Of a DNA stretch of 64,000 nt, positions 22,501 to 31,416 are shown piece after piece. Location of the stretch: positions 28,172 to 92,171 of the forward strand of contig NBAZ01000043.1 of NCBI GenBank assembly GCA_002794735.1, given 5' to 3'. The notes under the pieces are model-generated. The model saw only the letters and a program-made list of their open reading frames with translations. It was not told the DNA's origin and made no database searches. This stretch comes from Pyrrhoderma lamaoense. Taxonomy: Eukaryota; Basidiomycota; Agaricomycetes; Hymenochaetales; Hymenochaetaceae. Numbering within the stretch: the stretch's first letter is position 1; every line of letters begins with the position of its first letter. The translations under genes and the position numbers were made by a program.

Positions 22501-24660
22501 CCTTATATTTATCGAACCTATCTCTCAAAGTAGCCCTCATTTGTACATGACATTCCTCCCGTTAATGAGAGAGAGATCCATCGTCGCTGACCACTACGCT
22601 AAGCGAGCGCAATCACTGACACGAGTCGAGTATGTTGGGAACAAGCCCCAGCTAGCATGTACCAGGCAGATAGATGTTGGCAGTTCGGTCAATTCTATTT
22701 CATACTCGCCTGATGGTAGACGAATTGTATCAGGATCAGAAAATGGTGACATTGAGATATGGGATGTGGTGAGTGGCAGACGACTCCTCGGCCCACTTCA
22801 AGGACATTATGACAGAGTGTCGAGTGTCGCGTACACTGCAGATGGGAAATATATTGCTTCGGGATCTTATGATAAAACAGTGCGGGTATGGAATGCGGTC
22901 ACTGGTGAGAGGGTTCTTGGTCCACTTGTTGGTCATTCAGACGAAGTTACTTCTGTCGCATTTTCTGGAGACGGGAGGTACATAGCATCGGGGTCTAATG
23001 ATAAGACTGTCAGACTGTGGGGAGCTGATAGTGGTGAACCAGCCGGAGAGCCGTTGAGAGGGCATTCAGAAGCTGTGAACAGTGTCATGTTCTCACCCAA
23101 TGGACGCTATCTTGCGTCAGGCTCTTGGGAAGGAACCATCCTTGTCTTGGACGTACAAAGCAGAAATATGATCTTCGACCCATTCATAGGTCACGCAAAC
23201 ACAGTCGCCTCTCTGTCATTTTCTCCAGACAGCGAGCTGATTGTCCAAGGGTCATGGGATGAGACCTTCCGTGTATGGGAGGTGTCGAGTGGCAGAGTTT
23301 TGCGTACATTCTCTGGAGACGGCAAGGGCGACGTAAACTCAGTTGTGTATTCCGGTGATGGCAAACATATTCTGTCGGGATCTTCTGACAAAATAGTAAG
23401 GATGTGGAATGCAGAAGACAGCGATGCTCCTCCAACAAGATTTGAAGGCCATACATATTCTGTTACGTCTGTCTCGTTTGCACCTGATGGTAAGCACTTT
23501 GCTTCCGCGTCAGTGGATGGGACGATCAGAGTCTGGGACGTTAAAAGGGGTGTGACACAATCAGATCCAGGGTTCGAGGGACAAACAGATGCAGTTAGAG
23601 CGTTTGCGATTTCACCGAAAGCAGGAAAGCTTTTTGTCTCCGGCTCGTACGATGGCACAGTCTGTGTGTGGAATACGGAGAGTGGGGATCTGGTCAAGGG
23701 TCCTTTAGAACAGTCTACTTCGGTAGAGTCAGTTGCATTTTCACCCGATGAAATTCACTTCGCTTCGGGATCACTTGACTCAGTACGAATATGGAATATG
23801 ATCGACGATGAATTTGTCACATGCATCGGTCACACTGACTGGGTTCTCTCACTTACTTTTTCTCCTGATGGAAAGCATCTTGCTTCGAGCTCTTGCGACA
23901 AATCAACCCGAGTCTGGGGTGTTGAGAGTGGTTCATTGGAAGCAGGTCCATTTATCGGGCATACAGACAGTGTCTCCTCAGTCTGTTATTCTCCTGACGG
24001 AAAGAAGATTGTCTCTGGATCAACCGATAAAACTGTCCGTATCTGGAATGTTTCCAATAGCAGTCTACTTTCCACTTTTGAAGGTCATTCTAGCTGGGTC
24101 AACTCTGTTGCTTTCTCCCCGATGGATTATATATTGTCTCTGGTTCTGATGACAAGTCAATACGAGTCTGGAATGCTGAAACCGGCCAAGCAGCGTATGA
24201 TCCAATAACAGGTCATACGAACATAGTCAACTCTGTGTGCTTTTCTCCCCATGGAAAGTGGATAATCTCCGGATCAGATGACGAAACCGTCTGCGTATGG
24301 AACATGGCGACTGGCGATCTCTTCTTCCAAGCTCGTGTTTCATCAACTGTCAACTTTGTCGCATCCTTTCCCTCAAATGACAATAGTTATATCAAATTTG
24401 TCTCTGGGTCGCTGGATGGGGAAATACATGTCTGGACTGTCAATGTCGAATCAGAAGGAGAAAAATGGTGTCTTGAAGCTGGTGGATGGCTCACTGGAGC
24501 CAACCGTAAATTACTCATGTGGATTCCCCCAGATCTCCGTCGCTCAGTCGTATATGGTCCACGCATTCTGAATAGAAGCTTCTCAACCAGTTTGGACTCT
24601 TCAGTCTATCGAGGTGATCAATGGACTACTTGTTTTCTCTCAAATACTGCTTTTTCTTAG
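19527..24660 (+). CDS. NLR-4: C2-NACHT-WD40 protein, one frameshift late in WD40
   Basis: Exons: 19527-19551, 19613-19748, 19811-19938, 19992-20269, 20329-20379, 20433-20631, 20692-20847, 20914-22403, 22451-24660. N-terminus MPSFYTLR; the C2 motif is DIYVKIT with PPTWNETFP and an extended second C2 exon (128 nt, ending EDENSEG) shared only with NLR-6. P-loop GRVGTGKST, Walker B LIVLDALDE, sensor RFLVTSRPE, winged helix LYHTSLYDYL. One base is missing from a C run near 24117, inside WD40 repeat 12; uncorrected, the frame stops near 24208, and the homologous sequence resumes in the next frame to the TAG at 24658-24660. With that base restored the sum is 1558 codons. The first intron starts GTTCAT, a weak donor also seen in related genes. 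Apart from this lesion it looks functional. Confidence 0.87.
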
Positions 24661-25640
24661 TGTTACAAATTTAACATTTGTAATATTAGTTGTGCTTGAA
24701 TATCTTTATCTATTCCATCGCGATTCTGTTGAATACTTTGTTTTTCTACACTTATTTTGTTCGCTTACATTCATTCACATAGACTGTGACTTATATCTAT
24801 CACTATTTCACTGATACCCAGGAAGGCAACTTTATTTTCTTTACGTCCCTAAACCTCTCCTTCATTCAGTTTGTCTGTGAAAACACATACAAGTTCTCAG
24901 GTGTTCCCAGTCACTGTTGTCTCTGCTACTTGGAGTTTTGGCAAGAAAATGTTGATAGATTCTCTGTTTAATAATACGTGTAGTTAGTTCTAAAATACTG
25001 TCTTATGTCTCTTCCTTTCTGTCTCGCATTATTCTCTTCAAAATATAGTACTGCATTATTTGAATGTTCAATTCTACTTCGCTACATCATCTTCTTAAAG
25101 TACAGTAAACTTACAGTTATACAAAATGTAACTACAGCACCTATCCATTGCGATTTGAGTAATGAATTTCTTATAAATTTATGCCAAACAAGCACTGTGT
25201 ATCTAAATCCGAGTTCTCCTTATACTCTCACGACCATTTAAAGAATGGTGGTTCAAAACAAAAAGAACAAAATCGGATATCTTGGAGCAGAATCGGAGTA
25301 AGAACGAAAAGATACATCGCAACAAGAAAGCAGGGCAGAGTTAAGATTCTGGAACACGTTTGTGGATTTGGATTTTTAACGGCAACGTAACTGAGCTCGG
25401 AGATCATCGGGAGCCCTCCGGGGAGAGTTTTCTTTTCTCCCTTGATTGTCTACCAACCTCGATTGTCTGGAGCTAGGCTTCAATGACAGGTAGAGCTCGG
25501 CACTTCTGTTGGGCTCGGTACGCTCTCGACGGTCCTTGAAAATACAAGGGAATGAATAATTTTCATAACTGGTCATACGCAGCAGGTTTTTAAGGTGAAC
25601 AGCCTTTAATTGATAGAACAATGTAGATAAGGGAATCTAG
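24661..25640. repeat. 3' flank of NLR-4 with two blocks shared across the array
   Basis: No gene. 24780-25240 is another copy of the 3'-flank block found at 18225, 38315 and 56160. 25376-25620 is homologous to 56745-57000 and more weakly to 38810-38990; shared words are 'GGGGAGAGTTTTCTTT', 'CCCTTGATTGTCTACC' and 'GCTCTCGACGGTCCTT'. ORFs of 60-80 aa in it are not conserved between copies. I do not recognise the block; it could be an old mobile element carried along by the duplications. Confidence 0.5.
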
Positions 25641-26062
25641 TGTAGGACCAAGTAAGTAGATAGCCGGTCGCAGTGCATTTATAATGCACTTTCTAACTCG
25701 CTCGGAAAGTCCATTACTATTACTCGGCCGCGCGCCTCATCCATTTCTCTTACTATTTAGCTTCACTTTCCACTCTTATTCGAGGATAGGGTTCACTTTT
25801 ATGGCCCCCTCATTTCTGATAGCTTAAACCCTTCGTCCAGTGGCATATAGCCACCTGGAAACCATGCTTCCCTTATTATCTATCCTTTATCTCGCATTTT
25901 GATATATAAGCCTCTAGACTTGGGGACGTAGTAGATAAGTTTTTTCCCCGAGTTTAGTTAATTCCCTCTCGATCTATTCACCCTCTCTCTAAACGTAGCT
26001 CTCTGATAGTCGCCTGTGCTCTTTATCTACTACTCTGCTGCTTCTCTGACCATACTGCAAGT
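25641..26062 (-). mobile_element. Truncated LTR of the TGAAAACTAAA family, reverse orientation
   Basis: The sequence starts TGTAGGACC, the reverse complement of the 3' end of the solo LTRs at 5751 and 58621, and continues with the reverse complement of their 'AGTGCATTATAAATGCAC' palindrome and of the body. An internal segment is missing, and the match ends near 'ACTGCAAGT' at 26062, directly abutting the exon-3 remnant of an NLR relic. The same junction occurs at about 57487, so the insertion and truncation came before the duplication of this block. Confidence 0.68.
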
Positions 26063-26447
26063 AGGCTTTGATAGATAATTGAAAGTAAAGAATAATCATC
26101 GGAAGAGGTACACAGGAAAGTAATTGTAAGAGCATTCTCGTATTTCTTGTCACAAACGTTAGTAGAGGTAAAATCATGTTTTAAGTTTCTTCTACAATTA
26201 AAGTATGGGTCACAAATTACTATTTGTATGCCTTAGACCATTGAATAATCAAAGAAGAACACCGAGCTGACTCTTGTCAATATTGCTCACGTTCTCTTGG
26301 AAATCTATCCTTCCAGTCATGGTGACTCTTTGGAGAACGTCAACACAATATTCGACATGTTACAGCATGTAGCAGAGAGAAAGACACGAAAATCTGGGCT
26401 ATACTATTCCTGCCTTCGTCGAATTCGGAGATAACATAGCAGATGTA
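26063..26447 (+). pseudogene. NLR relic A, left part (exons 3-4)
   Basis: 'GGCTTTGATAGATA' matches exon 3 of the intact genes (coding for GLIDT). A decayed intron follows, then exon 4 with recognisable words for VCLRP, LTLVNIAHVLLEIYPS and ENVNTIFDM. Small deletions and frame breaks remove any open frame. The exon-4 splice donor is interrupted by the mariner element: the sequence reads GCAGATG-TA at 26446-26447, and the rest of the donor resumes after the element at 30609. The right part lies at 30609-31080. The duplicate relic at 57488-58330 lacks the transposon. Confidence 0.75.
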
Positions 26448-26473
26448 CAGTCGCCCGCAAAAGTATTGCACAA
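26448..26473 (+). repeat. Left terminal inverted repeat of the mariner element
   Basis: Twenty-six bases beginning CAGTCGCCCGCAAAAG and ending TTGCACAA. It matches the reverse complement of 30581-30606 except for one base (C against T at position 9). TA precedes it. Confidence 0.93.
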
Positions 26474-27760
26474 TACAAATTTTTTTTTTAAATTTAATTT
26501 ATCTCGAGAATAAAATATATTTAGTACTTTATTTTAATTGTAATAAGCATTGAACAGTGTGAATAAAAAATGTGTAAAAAAAGGAGGCAAAAAGCGCGCC
26601 AAAATAAGTAATTACTTACATAAGTCATGTGCAAGATTTGTAAGGCATGCATTCCCCCAACCCAAATCTTCGCAAAATTGTCCATAACTCAGTCAATTCT
26701 CCACCGATTTGGCTCATCTTTGTGTCGTTTGAAAGCCCTGATTCAGTACTTCATGGCCCCATACCTTACCCCCACCAAACGAGCTCGGATCATGGTCTAT
26801 AAGGAGATGAATAAGACAGATCAGTGGATTGCCCAAAGACTTGGTTGTCATGCTTCTACAGTCTCTCGCAATTGGAAGGAGCTTCAGGAGATGAATGATC
26901 CTTACTTTAGACATCCTAAACTAGGTGCTCCACACAAACTGACCCCTGAAGATGAAAGATATGCCGCGTTTTTGATCCATTCAGGACGTGCTTATGGTGC
27001 AGCTGATCTTAAACATCATTACTTCCCCAATGTCAGTGAGGACACCCTGAGCAGAGCTCTACATCGTCAGGGTCTAGAGCCTCATGTCTCTCGTAAAAAA
27101 CCACTCTTGGATCGAAAGAAGAAGGCTAATAGAAGAGAATGGGCAAAGAAGTTTGGTGATTGGTCTGTGGAGGATTGGGGAAAAATTATCTTCTCAGATG
27201 AAGCCCAATTTGATTTATTTTGATTCAGGAATGGGAGGTTAGTTTGGAGAAGGAGAGGAGAGGCTTATTATGACAAAAATATCCTTAAAAAAGTGAAACA
27301 TGGGGGAGGATCTATCATGCTTTGGGGCTGTATTACATCTCAGGGGGTTGGACATCTTTCTCTTATAGATAAAACCATGGATTCTGTCAAATACATCGAG
27401 ATACTCCAGGATGCTCTTCTTGGGACTCTGAAGGATCTGAATGTTGAGCCTGGCTCCATCATCTTTCAGCAGGACAAAGATCCCAAGCATACTTCCAAAA
27501 AGGCCAAATCATGGTTTCAACTTCATGGCATCACAGTTTTGGATTGGGCTTCAAGCAGTGCTGATATGAACATTATTGAGCATGTTTGGGATCGTCTGGG
27601 ACAGCTGTTAAACGCTAGGGCTGTATATGTCAGCAATGACTAGTTCTAGTACCAGTATTAGTCAGCAGGGTCTGAAGACAAGGCACAACCAGCATACACT
27701 GATATAGACAGAGACAGAGGAGAGGAGGGGCAAGAGGAGGGGTGTTACGGGATTGGAGGT

Positions 27761-28705
27761 TTGAAGATTCGCGGATCATCGGCTAGGTCGGAGATCAAAC
27801 ACAAACCAAATATAGGAAGCTGCAAATCCTGCCTATTACGAACAATAGCAAACTCAGCCATGTCACACAGGGAAGTCCTCTCTCAAGATGATGAAAGGCC
27901 TGCGGTGTTTGAACGACTACATGCGCAGCCAGCAGAGCCATTGCTGGATCAAGTCCGTGGTTGGATAGAATCACGGCAAAGGTCAGAAACTAGGGCCTTA
28001 CCAAATCCTACAGGAAACGTAGGTGTTCGTATAGCAGTACATGAAGCAGAACGAACTAGCGAATCTCAAGTACACAGTCAGGTGGAACGAGTCCCCTGGT
28101 ATCAGACCAGGGTAGGGTGTATTAATTGCAAGAAGACTTATTCGTTACAATCGGACCTCTATAGGATCACTTGGACAACTCTCTTCGAGATGGGAGTGGA
28201 TGCTACCGAGTTTACAGTACAAGTACAGAAGTACTGGACAGACGATTCTACTAGAGAATTCCCTCACTGGGAACAAGATGTTTGGACCTTTCACTACATT
28301 ACAATCTTGGAGATAAAAAGGAAGGAGAAGGTCTGGGGTCAAGTCAAGATTGTTGTCTTAACGAATATGGAGCATACTGGACACCAGCACGATGAACAGT
28401 GCAGCAGTAGTGTGGTTCACTATCAAGTAGTACCACGGGACCCCCCAGAATGGGGAATACTCTTACTCCGTCAGCTACCAAGGAAAGTCTACGATCATCT
28501 CAAGTTAATCGATGTGCCTGGATACATACGGTGGGGATATCACCAATACTTCAATGCCGAACAACGTGTGGCCTGCTGGGTCGGCACGGACCATTCAGGG
28601 TCTTTGTGGAGTGAACGTACAACACGCTTCAGCCACAATTGGGGTTATCTAGGGTTCAGGGCAGTGGACCCTAACTCAGGGACAGGAGATTGGGAATCTC
28701 TCTAG
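27761..28705 (+). CDS. Hypothetical 314-aa ORF inside LTR-like element B
   Basis: An uninterrupted ORF starts 18 bp inside the left end of element B. I do not recognise the family. The first 60 residues are basic and hydrophilic, with a CxxC pair (CKSC near residue 21); a second CxxC (CINC) is near residue 125. The second half is rich in Trp, Tyr and charged residues (VQKYWTDD, HWEQDVWTFHYI, WSERTTRF) with alternating hydrophobic pattern, suggesting a folded beta-rich domain. There is no signal peptide or membrane segment and no visible catalytic motif. An open frame of this length in otherwise decayed insertion DNA suggests recent coding constraint or a young insertion. It precedes the element's own TATA box, so it would need another promoter upstream. 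Confidence 0.45.
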   Translation: MKIRGSSARSEIKHKPNIGSCKSCLLRTIANSAMSHREVLSQDDERPAVFERLHAQPAEPLLDQVRGWIESRQRSETRALPNPTGNVGVRIAVHEAERTSESQVHSQVERVPWYQTRVGCINCKKTYSLQSDLYRITWTTLFEMGVDATEFTVQVQKYWTDDSTREFPHWEQDVWTFHYITILEIKRKEKVWGQVKIVVLTNMEHTGHQHDEQCSSSVVHYQVVPRDPPEWGILLLRQLPRKVYDHLKLIDVPGYIRWGYHQYFNAEQRVACWVGTDHSGSLWSERTTRFSHNWGYLGFRAVDPNSGTGDWESL

Positions 28706-28888
28706 ATCAGATCTAAGGGTCTCAGGGTCTCAGGGAGTAATGTGATCGTACGGACTGCGGCGCAGGGACGATAAGGGTTCAGACATGTGTGGGATACACA
28801 GGGTCTTCAGGGACTTGTGGAGCAAGTGCCCTTAAGGTTATGGTTAGGATAAAGGAATACCCATGGCATAATGGGTGTTGATGAAGGC

Positions 28889-28895
28889 TATAAAA
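28889..28895 (+). promoter_or_regulatory. TATA box in LTR-like element B
   Basis: TATAAAA within the GC-flanked context GGCTATAAAAGCAGG, about 580 bp before the right end of element B. This is the expected arrangement of U3 promoter and R-U5 in an LTR. Function is inferred from the sequence match only. Confidence 0.4.
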
Positions 28896-29636
28896 GCAGG
28901 ACTTTTGGACATCGTAGAGTAGATTGTTCAGACTCACTTATAGCTGTAAAACGGTAATAAGACATCAACTACACTTAAAGTACAATACCTGCGCTCAGTC
29001 AAGATTGTCGTTAGCTGACAAAGGTGTTGCTTTGAGGGTATCTGTATTGTGGTAGAACATCTAGCTTTCTCTAACATCGTTACTTGTTCTCTATCACTGT
29101 ACAGTGAGGAGACTACTCCTACACTCTCCAAGAAGGACCACGTTATCGTACTACGAGTTATTGCATCGGCATCGTTTAGGTTGAATCAATACCTTGGTCG
29201 ACACCTCGCGTGATTACCTCTTTGTCACAATCTACTTGTAGTGTCCTCGGCACTTGGCACGACGACTTCGAGACCCCCTACCTTGAAGAAGCACCAACTG
29301 CTCGTTAGCTTTAACCGGACTAGGTGTCTATTTAGTCTGATCAACTACTCAGCACACTGCTAGCCCACCCCTTTTGGCGAAAGGATTAGAGTTGCTTTAT
29401 CTGGGTTATCGAACCTCTATTACTAAGGGTTGCAGATCGCGCTGATCTCTTAGTTTTAAGGAAACCGTAACAAGGGGAAGAACAGTGAGGAGGGAACAAG
29501 AGGATGTATTAGAAGGTACTAGTCTAGGAGGGAAGACAAGATCAAGACTGGGGGACTAGCTACTGACAGGAGGGGGGTATTTATACATGTGGGAGGCAGT
29601 GTGGGAATAATGAAAAAACCCGGCAGGGTCTATGGC

Positions 29637-29810
29637 TAAACTATTAGGCTAAACTAAGCTGTGCTAGGCTGTGTTAGATGAAACATAAGGAATAGGCTAA
29701 ACTATGAGGCTAAGCTAGGCTGTGCTAGCTGAAACATAATAAACAGGCTAAATAATCAGGCTAAGCTAGGCTGTGCTAGCTGAAACACTAAGTTAGGCTA
29801 ATTACAGAAG
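29637..29810. repeat. Degenerate tandem repeat in element A
   Basis: Three to four copies of a roughly 50-bp unit containing 'AGGCTAA(A/G)CTA', 'GGCTGTGCTAG' and 'TGAAACA', with small indels between copies. It lies within element A to the right of nested element B. Confidence 0.6.
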
Positions 29811-29870
29811 AGACTAAACCAAATGGGGAAAGATGACCATGGAGAATGGTGGAAGGTGGTAGAACATGGT

Positions 29871-29915
29871 GGAATGTTCTAGAATGTTCTGGAAGGTCTC
29901 AGAATGTTCTAGAAC
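29871..29915. promoter_or_regulatory. Heat-shock-element-like array of nGAAn/nTTCn units
   Basis: Nine consecutive pentamers alternate nGAAn and nTTCn: GGAAT GTTCT AGAAT GTTCT (29871-29890), GGAAG GTCTC (29891-29900), AGAAT GTTCT AGAAC (29901-29915). Eight fit perfectly; only GTCTC deviates by one base. The established binding consensus for trimeric heat-shock factor is at least three such units. The array sits in LTR-like element A, upstream of a minus-strand TATAAATA, so it may give the element stress-dependent transcription. Binding is inferred. Confidence 0.55.
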
Positions 29916-29994
29916 AGATGAGTAAGCAGTGGAGATAAGAGAGAGATAAGATAAGATGAGATGCTTAATAAGACAGCTGAGTCATATGCTGAGT

Positions 29995-30170
29995 CAGTGC
30001 TTAGTAAGCGACTTATGTAAGCATGCTGACTAAGCTGATTAGGTAAGATGTTTAGGTAATAATGATTAGATAAGCAGCTTATGTAAGATGATTAGATAAT
30101 CCACTTATGTAAGATGCTTATGTAAGCGCTTAGTCAGCTTATGTAAGCTGCTTAGTAAGCAAAAAAGCGA
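29995..30170. repeat. Short interspersed repeats (CTTATGTAAG and variants) in element A
   Basis: The word 'CTTATGTAAG' recurs at least five times, with variants such as 'TTAGGTAA' and 'TTAGTAAGC', over about 175 bp near the right end of element A. CTTA..TAAG makes each unit a small palindrome. This could be an LTR enhancer repeat or simple slippage. Confidence 0.55.
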
Positions 30171-30580
30171 AAATAGACTTGGTTTCATAACAGTATATCC
30201 AAGAAACAAGGGAGAATTATGGGCTGCAATACAAGAAGAGTGGGCAAAGATTGATGTTGATTACATAAAAGGATTATATGCCAGTATGCCTAGAAGGGTT
30301 GATACATTAAAGAAAGTACATGGTGGATATACTAAATATTAAATTTGTACAGAAGTTTGTTTTGTGGAATGTATTTAATTTGGAATTTTATGTGTTTGAT
30401 ATTGTGCCCCTCATAAGTATTGCATGTAACTTTCCTAATTTGTCACTGCATATGTGACGCTTTGAGCCTTTTTTTTTTGTTATTTAATAGCTCTTATTGT
30501 TCAATAAAAAGTACAGTAGAAATGTAGAAATAATATTGAGTTGTTCCGAAGTTGCGCGAAATTCAAAATGAATTTTCGCG

Positions 30581-30606
30581 TTGTGCAATACTTTTGCAGG
30601 CGACTG
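30581..30606 (-). repeat. Right terminal inverted repeat of the mariner element
   Basis: Reverse complement of 26448-26473 with one mismatch; it ends CGACTG directly before the TA duplication at 30607-30608. Confidence 0.93.
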
Positions 30607-30608
30607 TA

Positions 30609-31080
30609 AGTAACTTCAAGCAATCCATCATCCTTCATCATATGCTAACAAGAAAATTTCCAGGCAAGCCCCTATTTGTAGAAACTGTAATGCATAACTA
30701 TTTCATTCTTGAATGTGAGCGTCCCAAGACCAGGATGTTACAAAGACCATCAACGAACAAAACTGACAACATCGATCTTGACTCTGCTACACCATACAAG
30801 TTCTTGCTTGTAAAAAATAAAAAGATAAAAACCAATGTTCTTATTGTCCTTGACCGGATGAGTTTGAGAGTAAAGAGACTCGAAAGCATTATAGTAGACT
30901 GAACATGGAGAAATTCAGCTGAGTCAGAACAAACCTACAACCATCTTTCGAATGTGTGCAATTGATTCCTTCAATCCATTGAACCTATCTCACAAAGGAG
31001 TACGTATACATGACGTTCCTTCCATTGATGAGAGAGGATCCATTCGCAGTTCAAGTGGAGTCACCCGAAGATATCTAGAA
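30609..31080 (+). pseudogene. NLR relic A, right part (exon 5, NACHT scraps, start of WD40 exon)
   Basis: Directly after the transposon comes the remainder of the exon-4 donor (AGTAAC). Exon 5 follows, with AAGCCCCTATTTG as in ASPYLK, then a stop. Then come NACHT scraps recognisable as DLDSATP and NVLIVLDRM (Walker B region), and finally the beginning of the WD40 exon (SIEPISQR, YMTFLPLMRED near 31000-31045). Large internal deletions removed the P-loop and most of NACHT. The order is identical in the duplicate at 57488-58330. A 116-aa ORF (30552-30902) crosses the transposon end and the relic by chance. Confidence 0.72.
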
Positions 31081-31416
31081 AGGCCAGTTCAGAGAACGAA
31101 AGCAAAAAATTAGTGTGAGAGGAAGATTCCCATCTAAGATGTATAACGAGAAGGTTTCGAGAATTATAGTGATGATGTAACAATCACCTGATCCATCTTA
31201 GACTGGCCTAGCCTCTGAATGTCTGATTCTATTTGATCCAAATCACCGTGCTCCCACGCTTTTCTATTTTTACTATCAACCGGTGATGTCCATCTAGCTC
31301 GCCTTGAGGCAAGTCTAATGTTATAGAGGTCAACCTTCTTTTTCTCCCTGGGCTCAACCCTCTACCCTTCACACCCTGAAGTTATACCCAAGCACTCAAG
31401 CAGGCCATAGTACTCC
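31081..31416 (+). promoter_or_regulatory. Promoter block of NLR-5
   Basis: 31190-31416 is homologous to the upstream regions of NLR-2, -3, -7 and -8: 'TCTGATTCTATTTGATCC', 'CACCGTGCTCCCAC', GCCTTGAGGC at 31301-31310 and 'TCAACCCTCTACCCTTCACA' near 31350-31370. The motif lies 107 bp before the ATG at 31417. 31081-31190 is homologous to 58270-58410, downstream of the duplicate relic. Confidence 0.5.

Larger units (their letters stand above)
27743..29472 (+). mobile_element. TG..CA element B (LTR-like, 1730 bp), nested in element A
   Basis: It starts TGTTACGG and ends CCGTAACA, an 8-bp perfect terminal inversion typical of LTR ends, and is flanked by AGGGG on both sides (27738-27742 and 29473-29477). 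The purine-rich flank of element A continues across the insertion. A TATAAAA at 28889-28895 would serve as an LTR promoter on the + strand. The first half holds a 314-codon ORF (27761-28705). No reverse transcriptase, integrase or second LTR is present, so a large solo LTR with an ORF, or a non-autonomous element, is the best reading. Confidence 0.72.
27628..30192 (-). mobile_element. TG..CA element A (probable solo LTR), nested in the transposase
   Basis: The element starts TGTCAGC and ends CATAACA, flanked by GTATA at 27623-27627 and 30193-30197. Removing it plus one duplication restores the transposase frame exactly, which fixes both ends. Without the further nested element B it is about 830 bp with no coding sequence, a size fitting a solo LTR. 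A TATAAATA read on the minus strand (29578-29585) and a heat-shock-element-like array (29871-29915) upstream of it in that orientation suggest the LTR is inserted on the minus strand; strand is tentative. Internal short repeats are at 29637-29810 and 29995-30170. Confidence 0.75.
26753..30342 (+). pseudogene. Tc1/mariner transposase, broken by a TGA and a nested insertion
   Basis: The likely start is the ATG at 26753 (MAPYLTPTKRARIM). The N-terminal part has a helix-turn-helix type segment (WIAQRLGCHASTVSRNW). Catalytic residues: first Asp in IIFSDEAQF, second in FQQDKDPKH, and Glu in NIIEHVW, with 34 residues between the last two (DD34E). A TGA at 27221-27223 follows FDLF, but the same frame continues (NGRLVWRRRGEAYYD). 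The frame is then cut at 27627 by the TG..CA element and resumes at 30198 (RNKGELWAAI) to a TAA at 30340-30342. The two parts, 875 and 145 nt, sum to exactly 340 codons. So apart from one nonsense codon the gene was whole when the LTR-type element inserted. It cannot make active protein now. Confidence 0.9.
26448..30606 (+). mobile_element. Tc1/mariner-type DNA transposon, interrupted by nested insertions
   Basis: The element is bounded by 26-bp terminal inverted repeats with one mismatch (26448-26473 and 30581-30606), starting CAGTCGCC and CAGTCGCC on opposite strands, and flanked by TA on each side (26446-26447 and 30607-30608), the hallmark target of this superfamily. It encodes a DD34E transposase (26753-30342). 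Total length is 4159 bp; removing the nested TG..CA element (2565 bp plus 5-bp duplication) leaves about 1.6 kb, normal for Tc1/mariner. It lies inside the splice donor of NLR relic A. Confidence 0.9.

Noticed and set aside
27628..30192. Element A plus B as one long retrotransposon with internal genes
   Set aside because: No reverse transcriptase, RNase H or integrase motifs are visible, and the inner pair of ends has its own AGGGG duplication, so two separate TG..CA insertions explain the data better.
30552..30902. 116-aa ORF across the right end of the transposon
   Set aside because: It reads from transposon terminal sequence into a broken NLR relic, and the duplicate relic D does not preserve it.
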